64,000 nucleotides of DNA from Diadema setosum (GCA_033980235.1 CM067072.1:15875047-15939046), one strand, 5' to 3'. Shown: positions 48,750 through 60,959, counted from the first letter of the stretch. Translations and numbers: made by a program. The notes: generated by a model from the sequence alone, not told the origin.

Positions 48750-50600
48750 TCAGAAAAACTTGACATCAGCCGAGGAGAGATCAAAAGTACATGGATGTCA
48801 GAGGTTAACAGCTTTCTTGGGCAGAAGTTGAGGTAAACATCGCTAGGTGCTGTTGGAATATTACTCGTGATCTACTCCCTACTTGAGTCATTGTTAAAGT
48901 GTGTAGGAGGTGCAGAGTAAAATTGCTCTGGAAAATGACAATAGCTAGGCATCACTCCTCGCATAACGTGCTGCTGCCTACGAGGAACAAACTCCCCCAA
49001 GGATCCAAATTAGCAGAAAAAGGCGATGGCACAAAAGATAAGCATGACGGTAATCTGCTGCACGTCGGCAAACGAGAATCCCTACGACGAAAACTTAGTC
49101 CGGGCAGAAAGAGAATCCATGCAAAGGAGTCTCTTACCAAAACACAGATATGGACACACACAGACACGCACACACACATACTCAAAAGAGTTACTGCTGA
49201 AATACATCCAATGCAATCTTTCTACAGAAAAAGAAGATGAATAAAAGTTGGCCCACACAGAGTTTCACAAAAAATGTTCAGGGGCGTTAAAGAATGCCCG
49301 TAATATGTTGACTAAACTGCAAGGATGAATTGGCAAGGGCACATCAAAGTAGGCCTACTTAACCCATGGGCTTCGATCACTCAGAATATGTGATACACAA
49401 TGTACAATGCACATTCAGTGAGTTCATGCTAAAGGTAAAACTTGGCATTTTCATTCATCCATCCCTGATCTTTTCAGAGAAAGTGCTTGTACGTCAACAG
49501 AAGATTGATCTTGCATGCCATTCCATTTTTCTTTTTAAAGTATGTGTGCATCCTGCAGTCATTTACATATCCGGTGTAATCTTTTCATCAAGAAGACAGA
49601 TGAAATATCAATGCTTTCTGTGCTGATAGCATGCAACACACTGTTGTCATGACGATGAGACACATCAGGACTCGAGGGTAAAGTTGTGCTGATGCATGAT
49701 GATCCTCATCATCCCCTGGAACATCCCTCTGGTAAAAATCAAGCACTTGTCACCTCTATGATGTAATTTAATTGTCAGTATATCACAGACACTGTGTTCA
49801 CACAGAGTTCTGGAATTCCGAATGGTTCAAGGTGAGCACAGAACAAAGAATAATCATACAGCATCCATCCATAACAGAATAATCAGTTTTTTTTTTTTTT
49901 TTAAAGGCCACTATACTAATCCACATCTTTGCATGGCCTGATGTAATCCTGGTGAATCTTCAGGTAGCTCTGTATATTTTGATTGATGAAAATATTCCAC
50001 TCACTGGTAGACTCCAACTCCTTATGCACCAAAGGGGGTGACATTCATTCATTCAGCTCCCATCCACTCCATACATGGTTGATGTACAAGCTTCCTATGA
50101 TGTACAAGCGTAGGTTTGGCTGGTTTAAACAGAAGATCATGTGGACTGCAATTTCCATACTTTGCCTTTAGACCCTGTTCAGGTACACTAAAGTGACATT
50201 GCTTCAACCTGTCTTGATTCCTTTGTAATACAGCAAATGCATACCAAATTGCTACAGACCAGTCATGACCCACTTTTAATGCAAGATGCGATATGCCTGC
50301 CAGACTCTTTGCATGAGGACATACAATACATAACACTCCCTCTCATATGTTGACGCCTGAGTAAACACAGGCATGCAACATATTTTTCTGTTTGCACTCG
50401 TCTTGTAGTCAATGGCATAAGCTCTCATTGAGCATATTATTGGGGGGGGGGGGTGTGATTAGGTGGGTACTAGAAGGACCTCTTATTTGTATGGTACCGT
50501 AAAACAAGAAATGTCCGTGTGCATTTAGGTATGACAGACAAGTCCTGAGTATACTCTTGAGCAATTGTCAATGGGAAATGTTGTAGCAAAATCAGCCATC
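48750..50600. other. Non-coding stretch with short simple repeats
   Basis: Contains a short AC run near 49150, a T run near 49888 and a 12-G run at 50442. Open frames at 48.9-49.2 kb have no convincing splice context. Confidence 0.4.
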
Positions 50601-50840
50601 CTCAACGGGTTGATTTCGCAAATTTCGCGACAGCCAATTCGCGAAAATTGAACAGCGCAAAAATTCAATGCCTGGGAAAAGGCCGTCTGCTCCAAATCAT
50701 AAAAATATCATGCCGCGAAAATATGGGGAAATTCAAGATGTTGTGAAGTCCAGGGTAACCAGTGTAAGAGTGTATAATAAGTGAGGCTGGGACTGGTATA
50801 GGTGTGCCATTATTAACAAAAAGCAGAAAAGTACATCATG

Positions 50841-51417
50841 GACCCCGTTTACAGTGCGAGGCTCGGCCGCGGCTCGGCCGCGGCCGAACCCAGCCCCGCT
50901 TCAGTGTAAACGCGCAAAAGGCCAAATGCGAGGCCAAAATTGGCCTCGCATTTGGCCTCGCTCAGGAGGTGGTCTCGGCCGCGGCCGAGCCGCGGCCGAG
51001 CCCGGCCTCTTCTTGGTGTAAACGCAAACTGGGCCAAATGCGCGGCCAATTTTAGTCTGGCTTCCAGACCCTCTGCCCGTACTATTTCGCTATTCACGAT
51101 ATTAACCCCCTCAACGTGGAATACTAGTATAGTTTAAGGTGGTTTGGTCCTGCAAAGGATTTTTCCTTCGGCAAAGACTTTTGCCCGAACGACGACTTCG
51201 TCGCCACGGAATCCAGTTGGCAGAGGGTCTGAAAACCAGGCTATACCAAATTGCGTTTGTTTACAAGCAGAGCGCCACTACGACAAAATATTGAAAGGTT
51301 TGAATTAAAAGCGCGGCCGAGCCCAGCAGTGTAAACGGACAAAATTGCGAGGCTCGGCCACGCAATTGAGGCCAGGCTCGGCCGCGGCCGAGCCCGGCCC
51401 CGCACTGTAAACGGGGT
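50841..51417. repeat. GC-rich 577-bp MITE with GACCCCGTTTACAGTGCG ends
   Basis: Terminal inverted repeats GACCCCGTTTACAGTGCG and CGCACTGTAAACGGGGTC, with ATG outside both ends (3-bp duplication, as in PIF/Harbinger-type insertion). The interior is full of CGGCCGCGGCCGAG words and GTGTAAACG motifs. Another element interrupts it at 51053-51243. Confidence 0.85.
51053..51243. repeat. Nested 191-bp MITE
   Basis: Ends TAGTCTGGCTTCCAGACCCT and its inverse, with CAGACCCTCTGCC exact on both sides and two to three mismatches outside. It lies within the GC-rich MITE and has different, AT-richer content. Confidence 0.82.
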
Positions 51418-51455
51418 CATGGAAATGGTTCTCTGTGTATGGCTGATGGCTCAAT

Positions 51456-51890
51456 AGGCCCGTTCACAAACAACGAAAATCAAAATTTCAATCGCGATCC
51501 AAATTTCGATTTTTTTTTCGACCGTTCATACACAGGGAAAAATCGCACTTCGCAGCAAGGAAAGAACGATTAGTGGCCAAACTGCGCATGCGCGAATCTT
51601 GCATGACCGAAGACTGACCCCGCAGTCCAAATAGAGTTTGGCACGCGCTACGAACGATGGGATTAAAAATACCGATTTCCGAATCTCGATCGCGCTCACA
51701 TACACGACGCTTGGCAAAATAATCGCGATTATTCTGAAAAATCGCACTAATAGTGCGAGTTGGATCGCGATAAGGATCGCGGTAATTAGTGAAATCTTTC
51801 TGTCCACACTGGAAAAAATTTCGAAATTTTGATCGCGATAAGAAAATCGATTTTTAAATCACACTTTTTCCCTTGTGTGTGAACGGGCCT
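51456..51890. repeat. 435-bp MITE, AGGCCCGTTCACA ends, copy 2
   Basis: Same length, orientation and ends as the 16.2-kb copy, about 96-97% identical by eye. Such low divergence indicates recent activity relative to most other repeats here. Confidence 0.9.
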
Positions 51891-52102
51891 AATGTCAATT
51901 CGGCATGAAACGCAACTAAAAAGTTGTTTTGGTAGGTAGAACCATCAAAACTTCACACACACAGTTATGCACAGAACTACACACAATCATGCATAAGACT
52001 GCACACATAATTATACACCCAACGCATACTATTTTGATGTAAACTAATCTGTATCATTCAGCAATGCTGCTTGTTCCATTTGAAGACTCATTGCTTTTGG
52101 TT

Positions 52103-52140
52103 TTGAATCAGGGAGGTGGACCACTTCCCTGGTTGAATCA
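52103..52140. repeat. Second CAGGGAGGTGG palindrome with direct flanks
   Basis: CAGGGAGGTGG and CCACTTCCCTGG face each other with almost no spacer. TTGAATCA occurs on both sides, overlapping the end of the core on the left. It repeats the layout at 36.9 kb. Confidence 0.6.
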
Positions 52141-52440
52141 AGTGAACAAATTTGGGAAATCTCATAACAAACTTGCCACATTTTGTTTGCCTATCAAGTC
52201 TAGATACTATTCAGACAAGACTTTCTAGCAGTAACAAGTCTGTATAAACCCTTATGCAAAGTGCAACTTACATGTACAAAAGATGTTGCCTTGGGTCCAC
52301 AATTTGAACAGTAGAATTACTAATAAAGTTGTTTTTCAGCCTACAAATTTTACCATTTCCATTAAAATCTGCACTAGTTATAAAGCCTTATGTTGTCTTT
52401 TTCACGATGTCATGACAGTGTTTTCATTTTACTCACATGA

Positions 52441-53815
52441 TTAAAGGTAGGGAATCCCATTTGCATGCCTGAAATGAAGAGTTGTATAAATACAGTGGTA
52501 TGTTGAAGAGAGTATCATTTTAGAAACTCCCATAAAGTATTGAAAGTGGAAGGTAACATTTAGTACATTTTTATTGACCGTTAGATTTTGAACTGAATTT
52601 TTTCCGGGGCTTACCGTAAATTCCAGTACATTACTAGGCTACCTTTGCAGATCTATGCACTGCATGTGTGTCCATCATGTATATTTTGTGAAGAAAGTTC
52701 ATCAAAACTTACAAACATTTCTATACATTCTTGCCACACACTCTATATGTTATTACATCAGCTCTTATACTTTTAGATTTGTGTTTATAGATAAAAAAAA
52801 ATACAGAAGACTGCAACAAAAAGGCTTAAGTGTGGCTGACACACAGAACTACTAGGCGTGTCTTCATCAGCCCGAAGTTTCAAAATAGCGCGCTATCTTG
52901 CGGTTACCAAACTAGTCCGATGTCAAGATAGCGCGCTATCTGTGTAGTGAAGACGCAAATAGCGCGCTATTTGATCGGGAAAATTTCCCCCGAAATCTTG
53001 GTCTAGTTCGTGGACTAGAGCGCTAATTCGTGAAATTGCGCGCTATTTCTGGTGCGTCTCCATCAGCCCGAAATTTTCTCGATCCCTCCACGCTTCTGGT
53101 TAGCCAGCTGGCTATTGAAAGCGCATGTACAAGCTATAGTGATTGTGTATAGTGCATACACTCACGGCGTATTCAAGGATCACATGTGTGTACTAGGCCT
53201 ACTGTTGTTGACATCTTTAAAACCAGGGAGGTGATTCCGTGCATGCTAGCTGTTTTTTGTAAACTTCTTCTTCTGGTCCACTCTACCCTAGCTAAAGATT
53301 CTTGCAGATTGTGTGTATTTTGGATTTGTTTAAACATTGCAATTCGTTCATTTCATATAAGATGTGTCACTGGACAGAAGAGTAGCGTTATTAATATCCC
53401 TTTGGAGAGAATTTGCTGTACTGCTCACCCCCCTGGTTGTAGTATCGTACATAGTGTTGTAGGAGATTTTGAGCGGGAAATCCACTTTCAGACAGCGAGC
53501 TAGGCAGAGTAATGATGCAAAGTGCGCATGCGTCAATTTTTCGGACTAATTTCTCAAAGTAGGCTGTTCGAGCTGATGAAGACGCACATTCGCTCTATCG
53601 GGCTATTTTCTAAGACCGCAAAATGTCCCGCTAGTTTGAACTTCGGGCTGATGAAGACACGCCTACTGAGTAGTTGAGTTTTGTGCATTATTCAAATTGT
53701 AGATAACTGTTGACTTCCAAATTTCTCAGCAGTGGCCTAAACAAGTTCCCTGAGGTTCATATTTAATGTTTTGCTGCATTTTGGGAGGTCTGTAAAAGGT
53801 ATCCCCTACCTTTAA
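52441..53815. repeat. TTAA-ended element split by another MITE
   Basis: Left TTAAAGGTAGGGAATCCC; right ATCCCCTACCTTTAA. About 560 bases of its own sequence remain either side of an 813-bp insertion. The last ~90 bases recur inverted at 63912-64000. Confidence 0.8.
52853..53665. repeat. Nested 813-bp MITE with TAGGCGTGTCTTCATCAGCC ends
   Basis: The left terminus TAGGCGTGTCTTCATCAGCC and the right terminus are perfect inverses for about 27 bases through CGAAGTT. The subterminal region on the left repeats TAGCGCGCTAT several times. A second, related CTCCATCAGCCCGAAATTT occurs inside at about 53060. No transposase. Confidence 0.85.
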
Positions 53816-54095
53816 GGAGCACAAATGAAAATCAATTCACCCAAACCAAAATAAAGTTGTTGTTTGTTTGTTTTTTAGAAAAAAAAAAGCTAAGTGGCTA
53901 TTTATAGTACACACATTTTCATTATCAAAACAGAGCAAAGTGGTTGTTCATAATGGATGCAATTTGTATTATCAATAACAAAGACAAGTGGTTGTTCATA
54001 ACAGATGTAATTTCTATTATCAAAAACAAAGGTACAAGTGGCTGTTCATGACAACCATTTGAGTGACAGCAACAACTGTATCACTGTTATACTTG

Positions 54096-54098
<3 letters not shown>

Positions 54099-54130
<32 letters not shown>
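54099..54130. repeat. (TC)n microsatellite
   Basis: About 32 bases of TC repeat. Confidence 0.95.
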
Positions 54131-54134
<4 letters not shown>

Positions 54135-54453
54135 TTCCTCTGCAGGGGAGAAATATTGTTTACACTTGAGCAGCAATGAATTCATCCCGCCCAATGACTG
54201 TAAATATGCGATACTACGGACAAGTGCATCGTGGAGAGATAATTCCAGTCCCGTACATCGCAGGGTAATGGAAGGTATAAATGGAGCCAGTAAAGTGTGA
54301 ACAATGTGCCAATGTCAAGTGAAAATTTGCCACTGCACGATTGAACTATTGTCTAATCATCAAAGCATAAATTTCCACTGGCAGCCTACAAATAGTTTAT
54401 CTGTAGCATCTTTGCAAAGATGAGCAACAACGAAAGATGAGAGAGATAAAAAA

Positions 54454-55817
54454 CTAGAAATGTCGCTATGGCGACTGATGCCTCCGCCATAATGCATGAT
54501 TCTCCCAATAGGCGTATAGTACAATGTCTTCACAATGTGTGATCCATGACAGTTTCACATAACTGGCAAAATACTGAAATGACAGGTTTGTCAGAAATGT
54601 CTTGAACTGGGTTTGCTATAATTTTCTAAGAGTGCAGGTACACATATTTGGGGAATTGAGAATTTTTACTTGAATTCTGACAGACCTTTTTATAAGTTTA
54701 TGCATTGATTAATTTCCAAGGTATGAAGAAAGAGTGTAATGACGGTACAAAATAGATTTTTAATTTTTTAATTTTTTAAATTTTTTATTTTTTATTTATT
54801 TATTTTTTTATTTTTTTTTAAATCTTTTTTTTTTTTTTTTTTTTGGGGGGGGGGCATTGAAACCTGGCCTTTGACCCTTAACCTTTGACCTTTGACCTTC
54901 TGGCTGGAAATTTCCCAGAGAATCTCCATTAGGTAATGCACGTATTAAGTTTTGAGGGAAATAGTAAAATTTTGAGAGTTGACCTTGACCTTTGACTCTT
55001 CACTATTGACCCATGACCCCTAAATTCCCTAGATAATCCCTGCCAGTCAGTACATGCGTGTGTACCAAGTTCCACGAAGATACATTGAACCATTTGCGAG
55101 AAAAGTGATATTGCAACATTTTCACCTAACCTTTGACCTTTTGAACTTTGACCTTATGACATGAAACTCTCTCTGGGGAATCTTTACGCAGTAGTACATG
55201 TTCACATCAAGTTTCAAGAAAATACCTTCGGGCATTGCATAGATATGGCGGAAATTGCAACATTTGTAGCATTTGACCTTGACCTTTTGACCTTTGACCT
55301 CTTGCCAATGTCACTAAAATCTACTCAACTAATTGTCCCATCATACATCATCCTTGGACCAAGTTTGGTGTAAGCTGCTTCATCCAGTTTTGAGTTATCA
55401 CGTAAACAGATAAATTTTAGGATTTGACCTTGATCTTTGACCTTTGACCTCTGTCCGATTTCACTGAAAAACTAATCAAGTAATTGTCCCATCATACATC
55501 ATCCTCCTACAAAGTTTGGTGAAATTTGCTCCATCCTGTCTTGAGTTATCGCGTAAACGGATACAATTTCATGATTTGACCTTGACCTTTGACCTTTGAC
55601 CTTCAGCCGATTTCACCCAAAATCTAATCAAATAATTGCCCCATCATACTTTATACTTGGTTCAAGTTTGGAAAAATTCCAATAAATATTACTCAAGTTA
55701 TCGCGTAAACGAAAGCGGACGGACGGACGGACGGACGGACGTACGGACGTACGGACGGACGGACAACCCGAAAACATAATGCCTCCGGCACCACTTCGTG
55801 GCGGAGGCATAAAAAAA
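54454..55817 (+). mobile_element. Hairpin-ended non-autonomous element with TTTGACC tandem units
   Basis: The 3' end is a hairpin TGCCTCCGGC / GGCGGAGGCA (55780-55809). Its left arm reappears near the 5' end as TGCCTCCGCC (54479). This is the same layout as the elements at 9.4 and 56 kb. The interior holds a T/G-rich stretch (54750-54854), then at least three clear units of about 150 bases (55265, 55427, 55576) with TGACCTTTGACC and GTCCCATCATACATCATCC, and a GGAC repeat (55717-55764). No gene. Confidence 0.65.
55717..55764. repeat. (GGAC)n microsatellite
   Basis: Tetranucleotide repeat with two GTAC interruptions just before the terminal hairpin of its host element. Confidence 0.9.
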
Positions 55818-55988
55818 CAACAACACACACTTACTGTCCTATTTTCCCCGCCCCCTCTTTCTCTCTTCCTCTATGCCTCAAAGAAATAAGGACTTTGTTT
55901 TTGCTATTCAGACAGACAGGCCACTCATAAACATACTATGTGCATAATAATATCAGAACTAGAGATTGTAATTTGTCATCACTGACAA

Positions 55989-58321
55989 ATTAAGGTGATC
56001 CGATTTTTTTTTTTTAATCAATGATTCAAGTCCTGATCGCAATAGGCATGGCCATGCAGGTTTCATCTGTGTTCAGAGACATTGGCCGTGTGATGTTTGG
56101 ATTCTCATTTAGAAAAGGGAGTCATATCTGCCATCTTTGGTACCAAATCTGTATACACTATAACGAAGACACAGCAATAAGTACGTATGACCTTTGACCC
56201 CACTTTGCACAACTTAGATGGCATCTGAGCAAAAAGTGGTTATTTTGTGAAATGATTCTTGTAACATGATCTTTGCGTGTGCAAAATATGGGAAAGATAA
56301 GACATGTATTCACCAAGATACAGGATGAAACATTTGTGACCTTTGACCCTAATTTACATACCCAAGATGTTGTCCGATCAAGTAGTTGTTATTTTATGAA
56401 ATAATGTACGTGACATGAACTAAACATGTGCAAAATATGGGTGTGATAGGGGCTGTTTTTCTTGAGTTATTGCAAAGAAAGTTGCAGAAACATTGAAATA
56501 GCTCAATACATCAAAGATAAGCTTTAATTTCAACCAAGTATTGTAACATGATCCCGACATCATATGAAAAAACAAAGGGCACGGAACGATAGCGCAAAGT
56601 CTCAGTTACAACATATTAAAATCTGAATACCGAAGGGTAAGTGAGCTAGTGCTCGATAAAGACAATCATGTCAATTTTCACATCTAGAAAAATTCCCTCC
56701 CATAGAGATAACACGTCATAACGAAGAAACAGAAAGAAGTACATATGACCTTTTGACACCACTTTACACAGACAAGATGGCATCTGAGCAAAGAGTGGTT
56801 ATTTTGTGAAATGATTCTTGTAACATGATCTTTGCGTGTGCAAAATATGGGAAAGATAGGACATGTATTCACCAAGATACAGGATAAAACATTTATGACC
56901 TTTGACCCTAATTTACATGCCCAAGATGGCGTCTGATCAAGTAGTTATTATTTTATGAAATAATGTTCGTGACATGAACTAAACATGTGCAAAATATGGT
57001 GGTGATAGGGTATGTTTTTCTTGAGTTATTGCACATAAAGTTGTAAAAAGAAAGAAATATTACAATACATCGAAGATAAGCTTTAATTTCAACCAAGTTT
57101 TTTCACGTGATCCCGACAACGTATGAAAAAACAAATGGCACACTTACGATAGCCCTACGTCTCAGCTACAACATATTAAAATCTTAGAGAAATTCACCGA
57201 AGCATAAATGAGGTAGTGGTCGATAAAGATAGTCATGTCAATTTTCATTTCCATAAAAATTGCACTCCCATAGAGATTACACGTAAACTGTTCAAATTTG
57301 ACAAGGTTACCTTCAATCCATTTTTTCGAGGTGATGTCGTCATCTAATCAAATTTGTGCAATTACAATTATGAAAGAGCATTTCATAAGCTACAACATGT
57401 TGAAATTTATGTGAAAATTGGCAAAGGATAAGTGAGATACGCTCGAGTAAACTTGAAATTTGATGACGTCATTTTGAAAATTTACTTTTTTTATTTTATT
57501 AAGAAATTTGATATCTTTTAATCATTTTGTCAGCATCGTCAGCCCATGAAATGACATGTACAACTCATCAGCTTTCAGAATATGTAAAGAAAATGGGGGG
57601 TCACCGTCCATCCTGACGACTAAAATCCGATTTAAAATTGGCGGTTTTTTGGCATAGTTGCACTGTGTATCCCCATTGACGCACGCGCGGAATTTTGAAT
57701 TTGACGGGCCCGTATGACGTCATATTGAATCGGATCGACTTGAAACTTAATATAAATATTCCTTGACATTTCGGACATCCTATTCGTGTGAAAAAATTTA
57801 AAATTTCTATTTCATATGAGCTGTGCGTGCGAAAATGTGCGCGCGCGTACGCGTCCGTCCAATTTTTTCAATTTTTCAAAAAATGCTCCAAATGGTCTGA
57901 AACGTGTGCAAAAAAGTTTTGAGCTCGATTTGAGCATACAAATATTTTAACGCGCGCGTACGCGCGCGTTTTGAGATAAAAATGTATTTTGAGAATATGA
58001 GTAGAATTCGCATGACTTGAAATATATGTGACGTAAATTTCATTGAAATATTCTATTCCATTAATGAGATATGCATGAAAATGTGTTTTCATATAATGAC
58101 GTCATAGTGACGTCACGGTCGACTGATCACTATGATTTTACTTGCGCTGTCGTCTTTGCGACATGATACATATATGGTATAAGTTTGACATTGAGAGGCA
58201 ATGCACTTTCTGAGCTAACCTCTGCACAACTTTTGAGGAGAAATAAAGAAAGAAACAAAGAAAGAAGAAAGATTCAGTACAGATACAGAAGGTGATCCGA
58301 GAGGATACTCGGATCACCTAA
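55989..58321 (+). mobile_element. Helentron/Helitron-like non-autonomous element (~2.3 kb)
   Basis: Begins TTAAGGTGATCCGA and ends in the hairpin AGGTGATCCGAG / CTCGGATCACCT followed by CTAA|T. The 5' arm equals the left hairpin arm, as in the 9.4-13.6 kb element. Inside is a diverged tandem pair (about 56190-56640 and 56745-57200, sharing GTAACATGATCTTTGCGTGT) and a CpG-rich tail with ACGCGCGCGT words. No protein gene. Confidence 0.6.
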
Positions 58322-58873
58322 TTATTCTGAACTAGAAAATTCCATCCGACTGTGCAATAGGACAGCATTTGTGTTTATCTTTTGCTGGGTTGACGCTGTG
58401 TTACAGTATCACTTCATGCAAATGATCTACCGGTATACATAGAGAGATATAGCGGTGGCCCCTGTATGCAGCCATGCAGTCACAATCACCACACGTGCAC
58501 ATATTATAAATAGCTGACCTATATCTCTTGTATGTGCATGCTTAATTGCCATTGCTTTTCAACTGATATTATCATTATTGCAGACCTAATAATTCAAAAG
58601 CAATAAGCATTGAGTGTATACATGCACACATGTATGGTATCATTAAAATGCGCAATTAAACAAAAGTCAGCCATGACATCCACACACTCAATAATTTCTG
58701 TTACTGCCATCAACTCTTTCTTGGCTTTCTCGTCACAGATATTGTAGCCATGCTATAGGCATTTCATTGACATGTGTTTTTAAAGGAAGAAAGTATTCCA
58801 ATAAATGAAACTTTTCCTTAGCCCAAAGGCCCCCTTTAAATCAACAAGGTTTGATAGTTGCTATGACGATATT

Positions 58874-59910
58874 GAGGTAAGGGTTTGAGAACCCGTCTTG
58901 CACCATTTCATATTTGTTTGCAATATATTGAAAGAGTCTACCCAGAAACTTTACCTGGTTGACGCTCTGGTTAATGCTCCGTCCCTGACCAGGGACGCTA
59001 ACCTGGAAGCATTAAACTGCACATTACTTGAATATGAGACAATTCTGAAGCAAATCATTTTCACACAACAATAGATATACAATGAACTCTTGAATGAATC
59101 CCATAAGGATTGGAACAATCATCTCCCAGCATTTCCACTGATTCCCACTGATCAGTTACTAGCCTTCCCCTTTAAGAGTACATTATATATCTACTGTTGT
59201 GTGAAAATTATTTGCTTCAGAACGGTCTCATATTCAAGTAATGTGCATATTAATGCCCCGTCACTGACCAGGGACGCTTACCTGGAAGCATTAAACTGCA
59301 CATTACTTGAATATGAGACCATTCTGAAGCAAATAATTTTCACACAAGAATAGATATATAATGTACTCTTAAATGAATCCCACAAGGATTGGAACAATCA
59401 TCCTTCAGCATTCTCACTGATTCCCACTGATCGGTTACTAGCCATCCCCTTTAAACTCGGTCTCAGAGACAACTCGGCCCTATTTCAAACAATTTACACA
59501 CAGTTCGTGATCGCCATATTTTATACATAGGCGCACATTCATTTTGTACGTGCGCCAAAGAGGTTCTTTGATGCACGCGTTGTATCAACTTGGCCCATAT
59601 AATTATGACTAGCCAGAACCTGAAGCGCTCCCACAGTACTGTATAATCCAGAGGGACAACTCGGCCCTGCCGTCAAAGCGAGGGCGAGTTGTCCCCGAGT
59701 CCAAGTTAGCCTGACCCTGATCGCGGAAGTTCTGAGACTGCGACTCCAGCAAACCTTTTTGGTTAATATTTCGCATTTTCATAGTTAACCAACGAATATC
59801 TTGTTATTACAGCCTTATTCCACACATTTCTTAGGCATACACTGTACATACATTTTAGAGTGAAATCTGACAGTTCTGCAGGCATGCAAGAACTATGTTT
59901 TTCTTTTAAA
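58874..59910 (-). repeat. Large dispersed repeat, copy 2, internally rearranged
   Basis: Inverted relative to the 17-kb copy. The middle, 58965-59455, holds a direct repeat of about 190 bases (about 58986-59173 and 59264-59452) with an inverted piece of the same sequence between them (59197-59256). Copy 1 lacks this arrangement. Confidence 0.7.
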
Positions 59911-59989
59911 AGTTGTGCCAAAAAAGTGCCAAGGAACCCAAATAAAGAAAAAGTGAAAATGAAATATTTCCCTAAGTGCATTCTTTGTA

Positions 59990-60699
59990 GAAGTTCCTTG
60001 TCTCACCCATAGAACTTCCATTCAGTACACTAAGAATCTGTTGCCACAGACAACGCTTCATAATTCTGATTCTTCAGGTAATTCTACGACAACAGATTAC
60101 AGCAATACTTACATTCATCTGGAGGTGGGTCACAATGTAAGGTTTCACGATAATTAGAAATGCAGTGTCCAACAGACTGTGTTCCTCCAGTCCAGCCCAA
60201 GTGAAAAGGATGAACAAGCAAAGCTGAATATCCCAGCACATGAATGGCAGGACCTCAAAGATGACTAGACAGTCTTTTTACATCCGACATGTCCCCATGA
60301 CGATGCACAGGACAGTCAAACAAATTTGACAAAGGAGGATACTAAGGATTGGTCAATCAATGGCTCATCTCAGCTTTGCTTGCAGAACTGCTCTATATTA
60401 ACACACTACAAAGACTGTCTTCTGAGTAAATATTTGCTAAGGCCAGAGGGAAAAAAAATGTAGTAGACAAAAAAATTGATTGATATGATAAGGGTTGACG
60501 AATCCTCACATCTCTGTCACTGACTGGAGGAACCCAGTTCATATCCAATGTGCCCTGAAGTTGCCTGAACTTTAAAGCACTATATGCAGCAGTCCACTGT
60601 CCTTTTCTTTCACTTGAAGTGCTCTGTTATCCACCCAGTATGTATTACAAGCTGACACACAGAGAAGAAAAGAAATCCATTTAATGATCCTCTCATCAC
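59990..60699. other. Non-coding stretch without clear features
   Basis: Moderately AT-rich, no repeat copy, no supported exon. Confidence 0.4.
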
Positions 60700-60942
60700 A
60701 TGTCCTTCAATGATGCCGGCACGCAGACAGAATGTGCCACGGCGATTCCGCCCGTTTATCTCGAATACCGATGGACAGGGATGAAGGGAAAGGCATTGAA
60801 TGGTCCCATGTCGTACAACAAAGGAAAGAAAAACAGCGGTCTACTGAACAAAGGGAACAAGTTTAGGAAGAAAGCGCCTCTGGGGCCATGGATCTGCAAG
60901 CCGATAGGGGCCAAAAATCAATACAGAAATGGGTGCTTGTAA
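60700..60942 (+). CDS. Doubtful 80-residue ORF in a GC-richer block
   Basis: An open frame starts at ATG 60700 and reads MSFNDAGTQTECATAIPPVY, then a basic Lys/Asn/Gly-rich tail. No splice pattern, domain or homologue is evident. The block is more GC-rich than its surroundings and is not covered by a repeat I could find, so it could be a small gene, an untranslated exon or a conserved non-coding block. Confidence 0.13.
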   Translation: MSFNDAGTQTECATAIPPVYLEYRWTGMKGKALNGPMSYNKGKKNSGLLNKGNKFRKKAPLGPWICKPIGAKNQYRNGCL

Positions 60943-60959
60943 ATATTTGCTAAGTACTT

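Noticed and set aside
54454..55817. CRISPR-like or protein-coding repeat array
   Set aside because: The TTTGACC units are diverged, about 150 bases and contiguous, without spacers, in animal DNA; this is a tandem repeat inside a mobile element.
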